NCBI RefSeq assembly: GCF_023721795.1
Contig: NZ_JAMQYE010000001.1
Span: 1,178,001 to 1,242,000 of the forward strand
Length of the DNA: 64,000 bases
Reading direction: 5' to 3'
Source of the DNA: Zeimonas sediminis
GTDB taxonomy: Bacteria; Pseudomonadota; Gammaproteobacteria; Burkholderiales; Burkholderiaceae_E
The stretch's first letter is position 1. The number at the start of each line of letters is the position of its first letter. This document shows positions 37,316 to 47,269 of the stretch, in pieces. The position numbers and the translations under genes are program-made. Below the pieces are notes generated by a model. The model did not search any database, was not told where the DNA came from, and was given only the letters and a program-made list of their open reading frames with translations.

Positions 37316-39994
37316 ATGCAAGAGAAATACGACGCCCGCTCGGTCGAAGCCGCCGCCCAGGCCCAGTGGCAGGCGAGCGACGCCTACCGCGCTGTCGAGA
37401 ACGATCCGCGATTCCCCAAGGGCAAGTTCTACGCCTGCTCGATGCTGCCCTACCCGTCGGGCAAGCTGCACATGGGGCACGTGCGCAACTACACGATCAA
37501 CGACGTGATGTACCGGCATCTGCGGATGAACGGCTACAACGTGCTGATGCCGATGGGCTGGGACGCCTTCGGCCTGCCCGCCGAGAACGCCGCGATGAAG
37601 AACCGCGTGGCGCCGGCGAAGTGGACCTGGGACAACATCGCCTACATGAAGAAGCAGATGCAGGCGATGGGGCTGGCGATCGACTGGTCGCGCGAGGTCG
37701 CGACCTGCTCGCCCGACTACTACAAGTGGAACCAGTGGCTGTTCCTGAAGATGCTCGAGCACGGCATCGCCTACCTGAAGACCGGCACCGTGAACTGGGA
37801 CCCGGTCGACCAGACGGTGCTTGCCAACGAGCAGGTCATCGACGGACGCGGCTGGCGCTCCGGCGCGCTGGTGGAAAAGCGCGAGATCCCGATGTACTAC
37901 CTCGGCATCACCCGCTATGCCGACGAGCTGATCTCGGGCCTCGAGGGCCTGGGCTGGCCCGAGCGGGTCAAGCTGATGCAGGAGAACTGGATCGGCCGCT
38001 CGACCGGCGTTCGTTTCGCGTTCACCCACGACATCCGTGACGCCCGGGGCAAACTGGTCGACGACGGCCGCATGTACGTGTTCACCACGCGGGCCGACAC
38101 GATCATGGGCGTCACCTTCGTGGCGGTGGCGCCCGAGCACCCGATCGCCGAGGTCGCCGCCGCTGCCGACCCCGAACTCGCCGCCTTCGTCGAGGAGTGC
38201 CGCAAGGGCGGCGTGACCGAGGCCGAGATGGCCACCCGCGAGAAGGACGGCCGCCCGACCGGCCTCACCGTCACCCATCCGCTGACCGGCGAGCCGGTCG
38301 AGGTCTGGATCGGCAACTACGTGCTGATGAGCTACGGCGACGGCGCGGTGATGGGCGTGCCGGCCCACGACGAACGCGACTTCGCCTTCGCGAAGAAGTT
38401 CGGCCTGCCGATCCGGCAGGTGGTGGCGCGCGCCGGCCAGCCCGCCGGCACGGATTTCTCCACCGACGCCTGGCAGGAGTGGTACGCGCAGAAGGACGGC
38501 GTGGCCTGCGTGAACTCCGGCAGGTACGACGGCCTGCCCTACGAGGCCGCGGTCGACGCGATCGCCGCCGACCTGGCCGCGAAGGGGCTGGGCGAGAAGC
38601 GCGTGCAGTACCGGCTGCGCGACTGGGGCATCTCGCGCCAGCGCTACTGGGGCACGCCGATCCCGATCATCCACTGCGACGACTGCGGCGCGGTGCCGGT
38701 GCCTTACGAGGACCTGCCTGTCGTGCTGCCCGAGGACCTGATCCCCGACGGCAGCGGCAACCCGCTCGCGAAGAACGAGGCCTTCCTGAAGTGCCGGTGC
38801 CCGAAGTGCGGCAAGCCCGCCCGGCGCGAGACCGACACGATGGACACCTTCGTCGATTCGTCGTGGTACTACATGCGCTACTGCTCGCCCGACAACGCCG
38901 ATGCGATGGTCGACGCGCGCAACGACTACTGGATGCCGATGGACCAGTACATCGGGGGCATCGAGCATGCGGTGCTGCACCTGCTGTACGCGCGCTTCTG
39001 GACCAAGGTGATGCGCGACATCCGGGGCGACTTCCCGGGCGACGCCGCGCGCGGGCTGGTGAAGTTCGACGAGCCGTTCACCAACCTGCTGTGCCAGGGG
39101 ATGGTCCTCAACCACATCTTCTTCCGCAAGGGCGACAAGGGCGGCATCGAGTACTTCTGGGCCGACGACATCGAGTGGATCCACGACGAGACCGGCAAGC
39201 CGGTTTCGTGCCGCTCGAAGACCGACGGCGAGTCGGTCGAGTACGGCGGCATCGGCACGATGTCCAAGAGCAAGAACAACGGCGTCGATCCGCAGTCGCT
39301 GATCGACGAGTACGGCGCCGACACCGCTCGCCTGTTCGTGATGTTCGCCTCGCCCCCCGAGCAGACGCTCGAGTGGTCGGGCGCCGGCGTCGAGGGCGCG
39401 CAGCGCTTCCTGCGCCGGCTCTGGGCCTGCGGGCACGCGCGCCACGCCGCGGTGCGCGGCGCGGGGCCGGTCGACGCGGCCGCGCTCGACGAGGCCCAGA
39501 AGGCGCTGCGCCGCGAGATCCACACGATCCTGAAGCAGGCCGACTACGACTACCAGCGCAAGCAGTACAACACCGTGGTCTCGGCCGCGATGAAGATGCT
39601 CAACGCGATCGAGGGCGCGTCGATCGCCGACGGCCCGGCCGGCGCCGCGGTGCTGCGCGAGGCGCTGTCGATCCTGGTCCGGGTGCTGTACCCGGTCGTG
39701 CCGCACGTCACGCAGGCGCTCTGGCAGGACCTCGGGCTGGCCGACGCGCACGGCCCGCTGCTCGACGCGCCCTGGCCGCAGGTCGACGAGGCCGCGCTGG
39801 TACAGGACGAGATCGAGCTGGTGCTGCAGATCAACGGGAAGGTTCGCGGCTCGGTCAAGGTGCCCGCTCAGGCCGACCGCGCGGCGATCGAGGCCGCGGC
39901 GACCGCCACCGACGCCTGGGCCCGCCATGCCGAGGGTCGCTCGCCGCGCAAGACGATCGTCGTGCCCGGCAGGCTCGTGAACCTGGTGGTCTGA
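37316..39994 (+). CDS. leuS: Leucyl-tRNA synthetase
   Basis: Class I synthetase of 892 residues, charging tRNA-Leu. It begins [18 protein letters not shown] and has the HIGH-type motif [13 protein letters not shown] and KMSKS-type motif [10 protein letters not shown]. The CP1 editing domain (about 220-410) includes the [12 protein letters not shown] hydrolytic motif, so proofreading of misacylated tRNA is intact. A zinc-ribbon-like CRCPKCGKP also appears before the catalytic-core second half. Leader contains GAAGGT/ACCTTC, a 6-bp hairpin. Starts the leuS-lptE-holA-proA chain, with lptE 4 nt after the stop. Confidence 0.98.
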   Translation: MQEKYDARSVEAAAQAQWQASDAYRAVENDPRFPKGKFYACSMLPYPSGKLHMGHVRNYTINDVMYRHLRMNGYNVLMPMGWDAFGLPAENAAMKNRVAPAKWTWDNIAYMKKQMQAMGLAIDWSREVATCSPDYYKWNQWLFLKMLEHGIAYLKTGTVNWDPVDQTVLANEQVIDGRGWRSGALVEKREIPMYYLGITRYADELISGLEGLGWPERVKLMQENWIGRSTGVRFAFTHDIRDARGKLVDDGRMYVFTTRADTIMGVTFVAVAPEHPIAEVAAAADPELAAFVEECRKGGVTEAEMATREKDGRPTGLTVTHPLTGEPVEVWIGNYVLMSYGDGAVMGVPAHDERDFAFAKKFGLPIRQVVARAGQPAGTDFSTDAWQEWYAQKDGVACVNSGRYDGLPYEAAVDAIAADLAAKGLGEKRVQYRLRDWGISRQRYWGTPIPIIHCDDCGAVPVPYEDLPVVLPEDLIPDGSGNPLAKNEAFLKCRCPKCGKPARRETDTMDTFVDSSWYYMRYCSPDNADAMVDARNDYWMPMDQYIGGIEHAVLHLLYARFWTKVMRDIRGDFPGDAARGLVKFDEPFTNLLCQGMVLNHIFFRKGDKGGIEYFWADDIEWIHDETGKPVSCRSKTDGESVEYGGIGTMSKSKNNGVDPQSLIDEYGADTARLFVMFASPPEQTLEWSGAGVEGAQRFLRRLWACGHARHAAVRGAGPVDAAALDEAQKALRREIHTILKQADYDYQRKQYNTVVSAAMKMLNAIEGASIADGPAGAAVLREALSILVRVLYPVVPHVTQALWQDLGLADAHGPLLDAPWPQVDEAALVQDEIELVLQINGKVRGSVKVPAQADRAAIEAAATATDAWARHAEGRSPRKTIVVPGRLVNLVV

Positions 39995-39998
39995 ACCC

Positions 39999-40502
39999 GT
40001 GGGCGCGCGGCGGCGACTGCTCGCGACCGGCCTGGCCGGCGCCGCCGCGCTGCTCGCGGGCTGCGGCTTCAAGCTCCGTCGCTCGGCCGCCCTGCCCTTT
40101 CGCACGCTGTACGCCGGCTTCGCCCCCACCTCGGCAATCGGTGCCGAGTTCCGGCGCCTGGTCCGGGTGGCCGAGGACACCGAACTGGTCGACGACCCCG
40201 CCCAGGCAGAGGCCAGGCTCGAGGTGCTTCGCGAGCAGCGCGAGCGCGAGGTCGTCGCCTTCTCGAGCACCGGCCGCCCGCGCGAGTACCAGTTGCGGCT
40301 GCGCTTCAGTTTTCGGGTCGTCGACGCTCGGTCGCAGGAGCTGCTGCCGCCGACCGAGCTGGTGCTGAGCCGCGACATCACGTCGACCGACATCGAGGTC
40401 GTCGCGAAGCAGCAGGAAGAAGAGCTGCTCTATCGCGACATGCAGTCCGACCTGGTCCAGCAGCTGCTGCGCCGCCTTGCGGCGATCCCGAAGCGGCCGT
40501 GA
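39999..40502 (+). CDS. lptE: LPS-assembly lipoprotein LptE
   Basis: Outer-membrane lipoprotein of 167 residues that plugs the LptD barrel during lipopolysaccharide insertion. Signal peptide RRRLLATGLAGAAALLAGC with lipobox LLAGC, Cys near residue 22. The mature part GFKLRRSAALPFRTLYAGF is the usual LptE opening, followed by the mixed alpha-beta body ending in LVQQLLRRL. Start is GTG at 39999, 4 nt after leuS; the stop overlaps the holA start as GTGA. leuS-lptE-holA is a widely conserved order, which confirms an otherwise poorly conserved protein. Confidence 0.93.
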   Translation: MGARRRLLATGLAGAAALLAGCGFKLRRSAALPFRTLYAGFAPTSAIGAEFRRLVRVAEDTELVDDPAQAEARLEVLREQREREVVAFSSTGRPREYQLRLRFSFRVVDARSQELLPPTELVLSRDITSTDIEVVAKQQEEELLYRDMQSDLVQQLLRRLAAIPKRP

Positions 40503-41533
40503 GCCAGGTTCGTCCCGAGGGGCTGGCGGCCGCGATCGCCCGCGGGCTGCCGCCGCTCGTGTGGATCCACGGCGACGAGCCGCTGCTGGCGCTCGAGGCC
40601 TCCGACGCGGTCCGGGCGGCGGCGCGGGCAGCCGGCGCGACCGAGCGCATCGTGTTCGAAGGCGGCCGGGGCTTCCGGCCCGAGGCGCTGGCCGCCGAGG
40701 CCGGCGCGCTGTCCCTGTTCGGCGACGGCAAGCTGCTCGAGCTGCGCCTGCCGGCCAAGCCCGGCAAGGAACTCGGCCAGGCGCTCGCCGAGATCGCGTC
40801 CCGCCTTGCCGACGCGGTCCGGGTGCTGGTGCTGAGCCCCAGGCTGGACCGCTCGGTCACCGACAGCGCCTGGTTCGCCGCCGTCGACCGGCACGCGCTG
40901 GTCGTGCCGGTGTACCCGGTCTCGCGCCAGCAACTGCCGCAGTGGATCGGCGCCCGGCTGGCGCGCCAGAACCAGCGCGCCGACCCGGCCACACTCGAAT
41001 TCATTGCCGAGCGGGTCGAGGGCAACCTGCTGGCCGCTCACCAGGAAATCCGCAAGCTCGCGCTGCTCTTTCCGGAAGGCGAGCTGCCGCCCGACGAGAC
41101 CCGCGCCGCGGTGCTCAACGTGGCCCGCTACGGCGCCTTCGACCTGGTCGATCCGATGCTCGCCGGCGACGCCGCGCGCGTGATGCGCACGCTCGACGGC
41201 CTGCGCGCCGAAGGCGAAGCGGGGCCGCTGGTGCTTTGGAGCGTGGCCGACGCGCTGCGCACGCTGTTGCGCCTGCACGAGGCGATCGTCGCGGGCCGCC
41301 CGCTGGCCGGCGAGTTGCGCGCGGCGCGCGTGTTCGGGCCGCGCGAGCAGCTCTTCCAGTCGGCCCTGCGCCGGCTCGACGCGCAGGCGGTCAGGGACGC
41401 GCTGCAAGGGGCGGCCCGGACCGATAGAATGATGAAGGGGCTTGCAGCGGGCGACGCGTGGCGCGCGCTCGAGACGCTCGCCCTCGCGATCGCCGGCGCC
41501 CCGCTGCCGGCCAGGAACGACCGTGGACCTTGA
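40499..41533 (+). CDS. holA: DNA polymerase III delta subunit
   Basis: Clamp-loader subunit of 344 residues that opens the beta sliding clamp. Region [22 protein letters not shown] matches the usual N-terminal block, then [30 protein letters not shown]. There is no intact Walker A, as expected, because delta lacks ATPase activity. Start codon GTG overlaps the lptE stop. The gene overlaps proA by 11 nt at its 3' end. Full length for the family (E. coli 343). Confidence 0.95.
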   Translation: MSQVRPEGLAAAIARGLPPLVWIHGDEPLLALEASDAVRAAARAAGATERIVFEGGRGFRPEALAAEAGALSLFGDGKLLELRLPAKPGKELGQALAEIASRLADAVRVLVLSPRLDRSVTDSAWFAAVDRHALVVPVYPVSRQQLPQWIGARLARQNQRADPATLEFIAERVEGNLLAAHQEIRKLALLFPEGELPPDETRAAVLNVARYGAFDLVDPMLAGDAARVMRTLDGLRAEGEAGPLVLWSVADALRTLLRLHEAIVAGRPLAGELRAARVFGPREQLFQSALRRLDAQAVRDALQGAARTDRMMKGLAAGDAWRALETLALAIAGAPLPARNDRGP

Positions 41534-42812
41534 CTCCCGCACCCTCGACATCGACGCCTACGTGGCCGATCTCGGCCGCCGGGCCCGCCGCGCCTCGCGC
41601 GAGATGGCGCGCGCCGGCACGGCCGCGAAGAACCGCGCGCTGCAGGCCACCGCCGCCGCGATCCGCGACGCGGCCCCGGCGCTGAAGGCTGCCAACGCGA
41701 AAGACCTCGAGGCCGCCCGCGCCGCCGGCCACGATCCGGCCTTCGTCGACCGGCTCGCGCTGACCGACTCGGTGATCGCCGGCATGGCCGACGGGCTCGC
41801 GCAGATCGCCGCGCTGCCCGACCCGGTCGGCGAGATGAGCAACCTGCGCTACCGGCCCACCGGCATCCAGGTCGGCCAGATGCGGGTGCCGCTCGGCGTG
41901 ATCGGCATCGTCTACGAGTCGCGCCCGAACGTCACGATCGACGCGGCCGGCCTGTGCATCAAGTCGGGCAACGCCACGATCCTGCGCGGCGGCTCCGAGG
42001 CGATCCACAGCAACCGGGCGCTCGCCGAACTGATCCGCCGCGGGCTGGCGCAGGCCGGCCTGCCCGAGGACGCGGTGCAGCTGATCGCGACCACCGACCG
42101 CGCCGCGGTGGGCGCGCTGATCACCCGGCCCGAATACGTCGACGTGATCGTGCCGCGTGGCGGCAAGTCGCTGATCGAGCGGATCGCGCGCGAGTCGAAG
42201 GTGCCCACGATCAAGCACCTCGACGGCATCTGCCACGTGTACATCGACGACGCGGCCGATCCCGACAAGGCGATCCGCATCGCCGACAACGCCAAGACGC
42301 AGCGCTACTCGCCCTGCAACACGATGGAGACGCTGCTGGTCGCCGAGGGCATCGCGGCTCGGGTGCTGCCGCCGCTCGGCCGGATCTACGCCGACAAGGG
42401 CGTCGAGCTGCGCGGCGACCCGCGAACCCGCGAGATCCTCTCCGCCGCCGGCATCGGCTGCCTCGCGGCCACCGAGGAAGACTGGCGCACCGAATACCTG
42501 GCGCCGATCCTGGCGATCCGCGTGGTCGAGGGGCTCGACGCCGCGATCGAGCACATCGCTGCCTACGGCTCGCAGCACACCGACGCCATCGTCACCGAGC
42601 ACCACGGCCGCGCGATGCGCTTCCTGCGCGAGGTCGACTCGGCGTCGGTCATGATCAACGCGTCCACCCGCTTCGCCGACGGCTTCGAGTACGGCCTGGG
42701 CGCCGAGATCGGCATCTCCACCGACAAGCTGCACGCGCGCGGCCCGGTCGGGCTCGAGGGGCTCACCTCGCTGAAGTACGTGGTCTTCGGCGACGGCCAG
42801 GTGCGGAGCTGA
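41523..42812 (+). CDS. proA: Gamma-glutamyl phosphate reductase
   Basis: NADPH-dependent enzyme of 429 residues that makes glutamate semialdehyde for proline. Shows [23 protein letters not shown] and the aldehyde-dehydrogenase catalytic region [17 protein letters not shown] with the catalytic Cys. Start is GTG at 41523 ([10 protein letters not shown]), placed inside the end of holA with CAGGA upstream; the longer frame from 41442 would be out of line with homologues. Proline synthesis genes proC (52838) also lies in this window but far from it; proB is absent. HemJ-like gene follows 6 nt later. Confidence 0.95.
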   Translation: MDLDSRTLDIDAYVADLGRRARRASREMARAGTAAKNRALQATAAAIRDAAPALKAANAKDLEAARAAGHDPAFVDRLALTDSVIAGMADGLAQIAALPDPVGEMSNLRYRPTGIQVGQMRVPLGVIGIVYESRPNVTIDAAGLCIKSGNATILRGGSEAIHSNRALAELIRRGLAQAGLPEDAVQLIATTDRAAVGALITRPEYVDVIVPRGGKSLIERIARESKVPTIKHLDGICHVYIDDAADPDKAIRIADNAKTQRYSPCNTMETLLVAEGIAARVLPPLGRIYADKGVELRGDPRTREILSAAGIGCLAATEEDWRTEYLAPILAIRVVEGLDAAIEHIAAYGSQHTDAIVTEHHGRAMRFLREVDSASVMINASTRFADGFEYGLGAEIGISTDKLHARGPVGLEGLTSLKYVVFGDGQVRS

Positions 42813-42818
42813 GCGGCC

Positions 42819-43250
42819 TTGGGTTCCGGCTATCTCTGGATCAAGGCGCTGCACATCGTCTTCATGACGAGCTGGTTCGCCGGGCTGTTCTACCTGCCGC
42901 GCATCTTCGTGAACCTGGCGATGGTCGAGGGGCCGGGCGCCGAGCGGGACCGGCTGATGCTGATGGCCGGCAAGCTCTGGCGCTTCATGCAGCCGCTGAT
43001 GCTGCTGGCGATCGGCCTGGGCCTGTGGCTGTGGCTCGGCTACGGAGTCGGCGCCGGCGCCGGCTGGATGCACGCCAAGCTCGCGATCGTCGTGCTGCTT
43101 CTCGGCTACCACCACGCCTGCGGCCGGCTGCTGCGCCGCTTCGCGGCCGGCGCCAACACCCGCTCGCACGTCTGGTTCCGCTGGTTCAACGAAGTGCCGG
43201 TGCTCGCCCTGTTCGCGGTCGTGGTGCTGGTCGTCGTCAAGCCCTTCTAG
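42819..43250 (+). CDS. HemJ/CopD-like membrane protein (protoporphyrinogen oxidase family)
   Basis: Membrane protein of 143 residues with four helices, matching the UPF0093/HemJ pattern: LWIKALHIVFMTSWFAGLFYLPRIFVNLAM with the conserved His near residue 12, and LLGYHHACGRLLRRFAAG later. HemJ converts protoporphyrinogen IX to protoporphyrin IX for haem in many bacteria lacking HemG or HemY; databases often call it CopD family. The start is TTG at 42819, since the first ATG would cut the conserved first helix. It lies 6 nt after proA, so cotranscribed. Copper export is the less likely alternative. Confidence 0.8.
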   Translation: MGSGYLWIKALHIVFMTSWFAGLFYLPRIFVNLAMVEGPGAERDRLMLMAGKLWRFMQPLMLLAIGLGLWLWLGYGVGAGAGWMHAKLAIVVLLLGYHHACGRLLRRFAAGANTRSHVWFRWFNEVPVLALFAVVVLVVVKPF

Positions 43251-43350
43251 CGACCGGCCTGGTCCCGAGCCCCGACCCCGGCGCGCCGCCGACATCCCCG
43301 CGCGCGGCCGCTTTCCCTATCCCGCAGGTCCTGCCCCAGAGGAGAAGAAC

Positions 43351-43947
43351 ATGAAGACCATCCGCTACTACATGGCCCCGCAGTCGCCCTGGACCTGGCT
43401 GGGGCACGAGCGCCTGATCGCGATCGCGAAACGCCACGGCGCGGAGATCGACCTGCGCCCGGCCGACCTGAACCGGGTATTCCCGGTGTCGGGCGGCCTG
43501 CCGCTGGCCAAGCGGGCGCCGCAGCGCCAGGCCTACCGGCTGGTCGAGCTCGAGCGCTGGTCGAAGTTCCTCGGCGTGCCGCTGAACCTGCACCCGAAGT
43601 TCTTCCCGGTGGCCGGCGACGACGCGGCCCGGCTGATCGTCGCCGCCCGCGAGGCGGCCGGCGACGAAGCCGGGCTGAAGCTGGCCGGCGCGCTGCTGCG
43701 CGCGGTGTGGGTCGAGGAGCGCGACATCGCCGACGCCGGCACGCTGCGGGCGATCGCCGGCGAATGCGGCCTCGACTTCGCCGCGCTCGAGGGCGCGCGG
43801 GAGGCCGCAGCGCGGATCTACGACCGCAACACGCAGGACGCGATCGACGCGAAGGTCTTCGGCGCGCCCTGGTACGAGTACCGCGGCGAGCCGTTCTGGG
43901 GCCAGGACCGGCTCGACTTCCTCGATCGCGCGCTGGCCGCCGGCTGA
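43351..43947 (+). CDS. 2-hydroxychromene-2-carboxylate isomerase family protein
   Basis: DsbA-like protein of 198 residues. The N-terminus carries SPWTWLGHERL with the Ser that replaces the usual first active-site Cys and binds glutathione in the HCCA isomerase (kappa GST) family. The rest has the all-helical insertion and the late VFGAPWYEYRGEPFWGQDRLDFL motif with the cis-Pro. Family members isomerise naphthalene-degradation intermediates, but in bacteria without that pathway they appear to act on other glutathione substrates. No naphthalene genes here, so the true substrate is unknown. Ribosome site AGGAGAAG precedes the ATG. Confidence 0.88.
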   Translation: MKTIRYYMAPQSPWTWLGHERLIAIAKRHGAEIDLRPADLNRVFPVSGGLPLAKRAPQRQAYRLVELERWSKFLGVPLNLHPKFFPVAGDDAARLIVAAREAAGDEAGLKLAGALLRAVWVEERDIADAGTLRAIAGECGLDFAALEGAREAAARIYDRNTQDAIDAKVFGAPWYEYRGEPFWGQDRLDFLDRALAAG

Positions 43948-43984
43948 GCGCGCGCTTCGGGTCACCCTCCACAGGCCCATCGAC

Positions 43985-45214
43985 TTGGACTGGAATCTCT
44001 TCGCGCCCTGCCCGCGCGGCCTGGAGCCCTCGCTCGCGGCAGAGCTGGCCGGCCTGGGCGCAGGCGACTGCCGCGCGGTCGCGGGCGGCGTCGCCTTCTC
44101 GGGCGACCGGCGCGTCGCGTATATGGCCAACCTGCACTCGCGCCTGGCCAGCCGGGTGCTGCGCGAGGTGGGCCGGCGCCGCTACCGCGCCCCGGACGAC
44201 CTTTACCGGCTCGCCGCCGGCATCGAGTGGGAGCGCCACTTCGACGGCCGCCACACGCTGCGGGTGGACACCAGCGCGACCCGCTCGCCGCTGCGCAGCC
44301 TGAACTTCGCCACGCTGCGGATCAAGGACGCGATCGTCGATCGCCTGCGCGAGCGCACCGGCGACCGGCCCTCGATCGACACCCGCTCGCCCGATGCGCG
44401 GGTCTGGCTGTTCCTGGAGCCGCAGGAAGCCACGCTCTACCTCGACCTGTCGGGCGAGCCGCTGTTCAAGCGCGGCTGGCGCTCGGGGCGCGACGACGGC
44501 GGCGACGCGCCGCTCAAGGAGAACCTCGCGGCCGGCCTGCTCGTGCTGGCCGGCTGGACGCCGGAGCAGCCGCTGGTCGATCCGTTCTGCGGCTCAGGGA
44601 CGATCGCGATCGAGGCCGCCAGCATCGCCTGCGACCTCGCGCCAGGCCTGTCCCGCGGCTTCGGCTTCGAGCGGCTGCTCGACCACGACGCGGCCTTGTG
44701 GGCCGGACTGCGCGGCGACGCGATCCGGCGCGCGCAGGCCGGGGCCGCCCGCATCGAATCCCCGGCTGCCGGCAAGGCAGCGCCGACGATCGCCGCGTCG
44801 GACATCGATGCCGACGCGGTGTCGCGCGCCCGCCGCAACCAGGCGCGCGCCGGCCTGCCCGACGCGGCGATCCGCTGGCGGGTCGCCGACGCCGCGAAGC
44901 TGTCGCCGCCGTTCGCGCAGCCCGGACTGGTCGTCGCCAATCCGCCCTACGGCGAGCGGCTCGATGCCCAGGGTGCCGGGCAGCCGGCCCACGAGGCCGC
45001 GATGCACGCGATCGGCGATTGCCTCAGGCGATCCTGGTCGGGCTGGCGGATCTGGATGCTCAGCGCCGACCCGGCACTGCCGCGCCAGCTCGGCATGAAG
45101 GAGAGCCGGCGCACGCCGCTCTTCAACGGCGCGATCGAGTGCCGCTTCTTCAGGTTCGACGTGTTCGGGCCGCCCGAAAGGCCCACAGGGCAAGACAGGC
45201 CCAGCCGGCCATGA
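43985..45214 (+). CDS. THUMP-domain rRNA (guanine-N2) methyltransferase, RlmL-like
   Basis: Class I SAM-dependent RNA methyltransferase of 409 residues. It begins MDWNLFAPCPRGLEPSLAAELAGL, the typical RlmL opening, with a THUMP domain around residues 55-155 and the methyltransferase domain after it: VDPFCGSGTIAIEAA for SAM and VVANPPYGERL for the target base. Compared with E. coli RlmKL it lacks the C-terminal RlmK half, so it should make only the N2-methylguanosine of 23S rRNA. Start codon is TTG at 43985, since no ATG precedes the conserved block in frame. The 3' end overlaps DUF423 on the opposite strand by 65 nt. Confidence 0.9.
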   Translation: MDWNLFAPCPRGLEPSLAAELAGLGAGDCRAVAGGVAFSGDRRVAYMANLHSRLASRVLREVGRRRYRAPDDLYRLAAGIEWERHFDGRHTLRVDTSATRSPLRSLNFATLRIKDAIVDRLRERTGDRPSIDTRSPDARVWLFLEPQEATLYLDLSGEPLFKRGWRSGRDDGGDAPLKENLAAGLLVLAGWTPEQPLVDPFCGSGTIAIEAASIACDLAPGLSRGFGFERLLDHDAALWAGLRGDAIRRAQAGAARIESPAAGKAAPTIAASDIDADAVSRARRNQARAGLPDAAIRWRVADAAKLSPPFAQPGLVVANPPYGERLDAQGAGQPAHEAAMHAIGDCLRRSWSGWRIWMLSADPALPRQLGMKESRRTPLFNGAIECRFFRFDVFGPPERPTGQDRPSRP

Positions 45215-45554
45215 AGGCCAGCCCGCCTGCCGGCGCGATCGCGCCCAGCCCGCGCAGCCCGGTCAGGGCAAGCGCGTAGAGGCTTCCCGAGAAAACGAGG
45301 ATCCCGGCCACGAAGAGCCAGCCCGCGGCGCTGGCCAGCGGCCCAGGCCGCGTCGAGGCGGCCCACGCCGCGGCGATCAGCGCGAGCGCGTGGTACATCT
45401 GGTAGCGGGCGCCTGTCTCGAACACCGCGAGCATCGCCGGGTCCAGCCTCGCGCGCAGGCCGTGGGCGCCGAAGGCGCCGGCCGCCACGGCGAGCAGCGC
45501 GAACGACGCCCCCAGCCCGAAGAAGCGCAGTGCCGCGGAATCGGGATGGGTCAT
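45150..45554 (-). CDS. DUF423 family membrane protein
   Basis: Small membrane protein of 134 residues with four helices, of the widespread DUF423/YgdD family. Signature AVAAGAFGAHGLRARLDP after helix 1 and TGARYQMYHALALI before helix 2 are diagnostic; later GGLAFMAGWACLALWA. Function unknown. Its stop lies inside the methyltransferase gene on the other strand, so transcripts overlap at the 3' ends. It follows the DUF481 gene by 10 nt and is probably in one operon with it. Confidence 0.88.
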   Translation of the reverse strand: MTHPDSAALRFFGLGASFALLAVAAGAFGAHGLRARLDPAMLAVFETGARYQMYHALALIAAAWAASTRPGPLASAAGWLFVAGILVFSGSLYALALTGLRGLGAIAPAGGLAFMAGWACLALWAFRAARTRRT

Positions 45555-45564
45555 TGCACGTGCC

Positions 45565-46608
45565 TCACCACTGGTAGCCCAGGCCGAGCAGCCAGGTCGT
45601 GTCGGTCGAGCGCCGGCCCGGCGAAGGCTCCCGCTCCCAGTCCAGATTGACTTGCAGCGAAGCGGTGATGCCCGCCCGCACCGGCAGGCGCAGGCCGGTG
45701 CGGCTGCGCACGGTCATCTGCCCGGTGTCCTCCAGGTTCCAGAAGCCCTGCTGGTCGTGGAACATCTCGGCGCTGGCGAAGCCTATCCGGTGCTTGAAGT
45801 CCACGCCCCAGCCGGCGGCCGGGTGGGTGTCGTCCGGGGTGGCGATGCGATTCTCGTCGACCAGGTCGAGGCCGCCCCGCACCGACAACTGGGTGCGCTC
45901 GGTGTCGATCATCTGCACGCCGTAGCCGCCGCCGGCCGCGCTGCGCAGCGTCAGGTCCTTGAAGCGGTCTCGCTCGAGCGAGCCGCGCAGGTAGCGAAAG
46001 CGGGTCTCGGTGACGAAACGATCGTAGTTGCCCGTGGCCAGCCAGCGATCGGCGGTCGTCTGGCCGCCGTCGCTCTCGCGTCGCAGCTTCAGCCCCAGGT
46101 CGTAGCGCCAGTCCCGGGCCCTGGCCGCGAGGTCGGCTTCGCCCCAGATCCGCTGGCTGTCGCTGTTGCCCTCGGACCAGCCGGTGGAGAAAGTGACGCG
46201 CCCCTTCCGGGCGACGCCGTTCTCGGTTTCCTGCGGCGTGGGCTTGAGCAGCGCCACCCGCGACATCGGGACCTGCCGCGGCCCGTCGCCTTCGTCGATC
46301 GTCACCACGCCGGGGGCCGGGGCCGTGCCGAAGGTGGCGCGCCGGGGCTCGCCGCCCCACTGCGGCGACCAGGGCACCGGTCCGTCGGTCGAGAAGCTGG
46401 CCACCTCGGCGCGATCGATCGCGATCTCGCCGCCCCACCTCGTCGACAGCGTCAGCTTGTCGGGGGACAGGTGGCGGATCGTGCCGCTCAGGCGATCGCC
46501 GTTGCGAAGCACCACCGTGTCGGCCAGCGCCGGGCCGCCGGCCGCGGCGGCGCACAACGCGATCGCGACCAGGGCGCGCCGCGCGGACCGTGCTGAGCTC
46601 TCTGACAT
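45565..46608 (-). CDS. DUF481 family outer-membrane protein
   Basis: Secreted protein of 347 residues. Signal peptide [19 protein letters not shown] with Ala-rich core and cleavage after PALA; an N-terminal beta-rich domain ([25 protein letters not shown]) typical of YdiY-like proteins; then beta strands with alternating aromatic residues ending in [11 protein letters not shown], where the final aromatic residue suggests an outer-membrane barrel. Start at 46608 is chosen for the signal peptide; the long frame from 46704 has none. YdiY-type proteins appear under acid or envelope stress; function here is unknown. Divergent from infA. Confidence 0.85.
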   Translation of the reverse strand: MSESSARSARRALVAIALCAAAAGGPALADTVVLRNGDRLSGTIRHLSPDKLTLSTRWGGEIAIDRAEVASFSTDGPVPWSPQWGGEPRRATFGTAPAPGVVTIDEGDGPRQVPMSRVALLKPTPQETENGVARKGRVTFSTGWSEGNSDSQRIWGEADLAARARDWRYDLGLKLRRESDGGQTTADRWLATGNYDRFVTETRFRYLRGSLERDRFKDLTLRSAAGGGYGVQMIDTERTQLSVRGGLDLVDENRIATPDDTHPAAGWGVDFKHRIGFASAEMFHDQQGFWNLEDTGQMTVRSRTGLRLPVRAGITASLQVNLDWEREPSPGRRSTDTTWLLGLGYQW

Positions 46609-46691
46609 TCCTGTGACTCCGGATGCGATCGCGTCCGTTATAGGGGATCGCCGCCGCGCGCGCAAATCCACTCGCAGGCCCGTCCGGCGAG

Positions 46692-46720
46692 CTGACATCT
46701 TCACCGAATCCCTGTATAAT
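46692..46720 (+). promoter_or_regulatory. infA promoter (CTGACA-17-TATAAT)
   Basis: CTGACA at 46692-46697 and TATAAT at 46715-46720 with an exact 17-nt spacer form an almost consensus sigma-70 promoter. It points to infA and yields a leader of about 250 nt (46728-46975), which holds several GC-rich hairpin candidates but no recognised riboswitch or coding frame. The 367-bp gap between DUF481 and infA is thus explained as promoter plus leader. Confidence 0.75.
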
Positions 46721-46975
46721 TTCGCCTATCGAAAGCCGATTTGCGCGGATATTCCAGGCCTAGAGCCTGCGCCCCGAACGGCGCGCCGGTTCCCGACCGG
46801 CACCTCCGATCCGCGAATCATTTCGCCGCCACGCCTGTTCCGCCGGAACCGGCGCCTGGCCGCCAGCCCGGCGGCCATCGCAGCGCGGCACGCCTGCCCG
46901 GCCTGGCCCGGTCCCTTGAAACCCCGCGACGCGCGTCGCCGTCGGCGCTCGCCGCATTCGTCCGGAGAAACAGAC

Positions 46976-47194
46976 ATGGCGAAGGAAGAACTGATCGAAA
47001 TGCAGGGCGTCGTCGAAGAGGTCCTGCCCGACACCCGCTATCGCGTCCGCCTCGACAACGGCCACGAACTGTCGGCCTACGCGGCCGGCAAGATGAAGAA
47101 GCACCGCATTCGCGTGCTGGCCGGCGACCGCGTCACGCTCGAGCTGTCGCCCTACGACCTCACGAAGGGGCGGATCCGCTTCCGCCACAAGTGA
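46976..47194 (+). CDS. infA: Translation initiation factor IF-1
   Basis: Single OB-fold protein of 72 residues: [21 protein letters not shown], then [42 protein letters not shown], covering the A-site of the 30S subunit during initiation. It stands alone with its own strong promoter and long leader, outside the ribosomal protein operon. Many Burkholderiales carry more than one infA copy; whether a second exists elsewhere cannot be seen here. TCCGGAGAAA upstream holds the ribosome site. A strong hairpin (47202-47229) follows the stop. Confidence 0.96.
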   Translation: MAKEELIEMQGVVEEVLPDTRYRVRLDNGHELSAYAAGKMKKHRIRVLAGDRVTLELSPYDLTKGRIRFRHK

Positions 47195-47201
47195 TCGGTG
47201 C

Positions 47202-47229
47202 GCGGCTCGCGGGCATCGCCGCGAGCCGC
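47202..47229. terminator. infA terminator hairpin
   Basis: Perfect 11-bp stem GCGGCTCGCGG / CCGCGAGCCGC with 6-nt loop, 7 nt after the infA stop and 40 bp before the convergent pilU stop. No T-run follows, as is common at this GC content; it may block both transcripts. Confidence 0.65.
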
Positions 47230-47269
47230 TGCCACGCGAGCCGCTCGCTCGCGCGGCCCGGCGCCGGGA

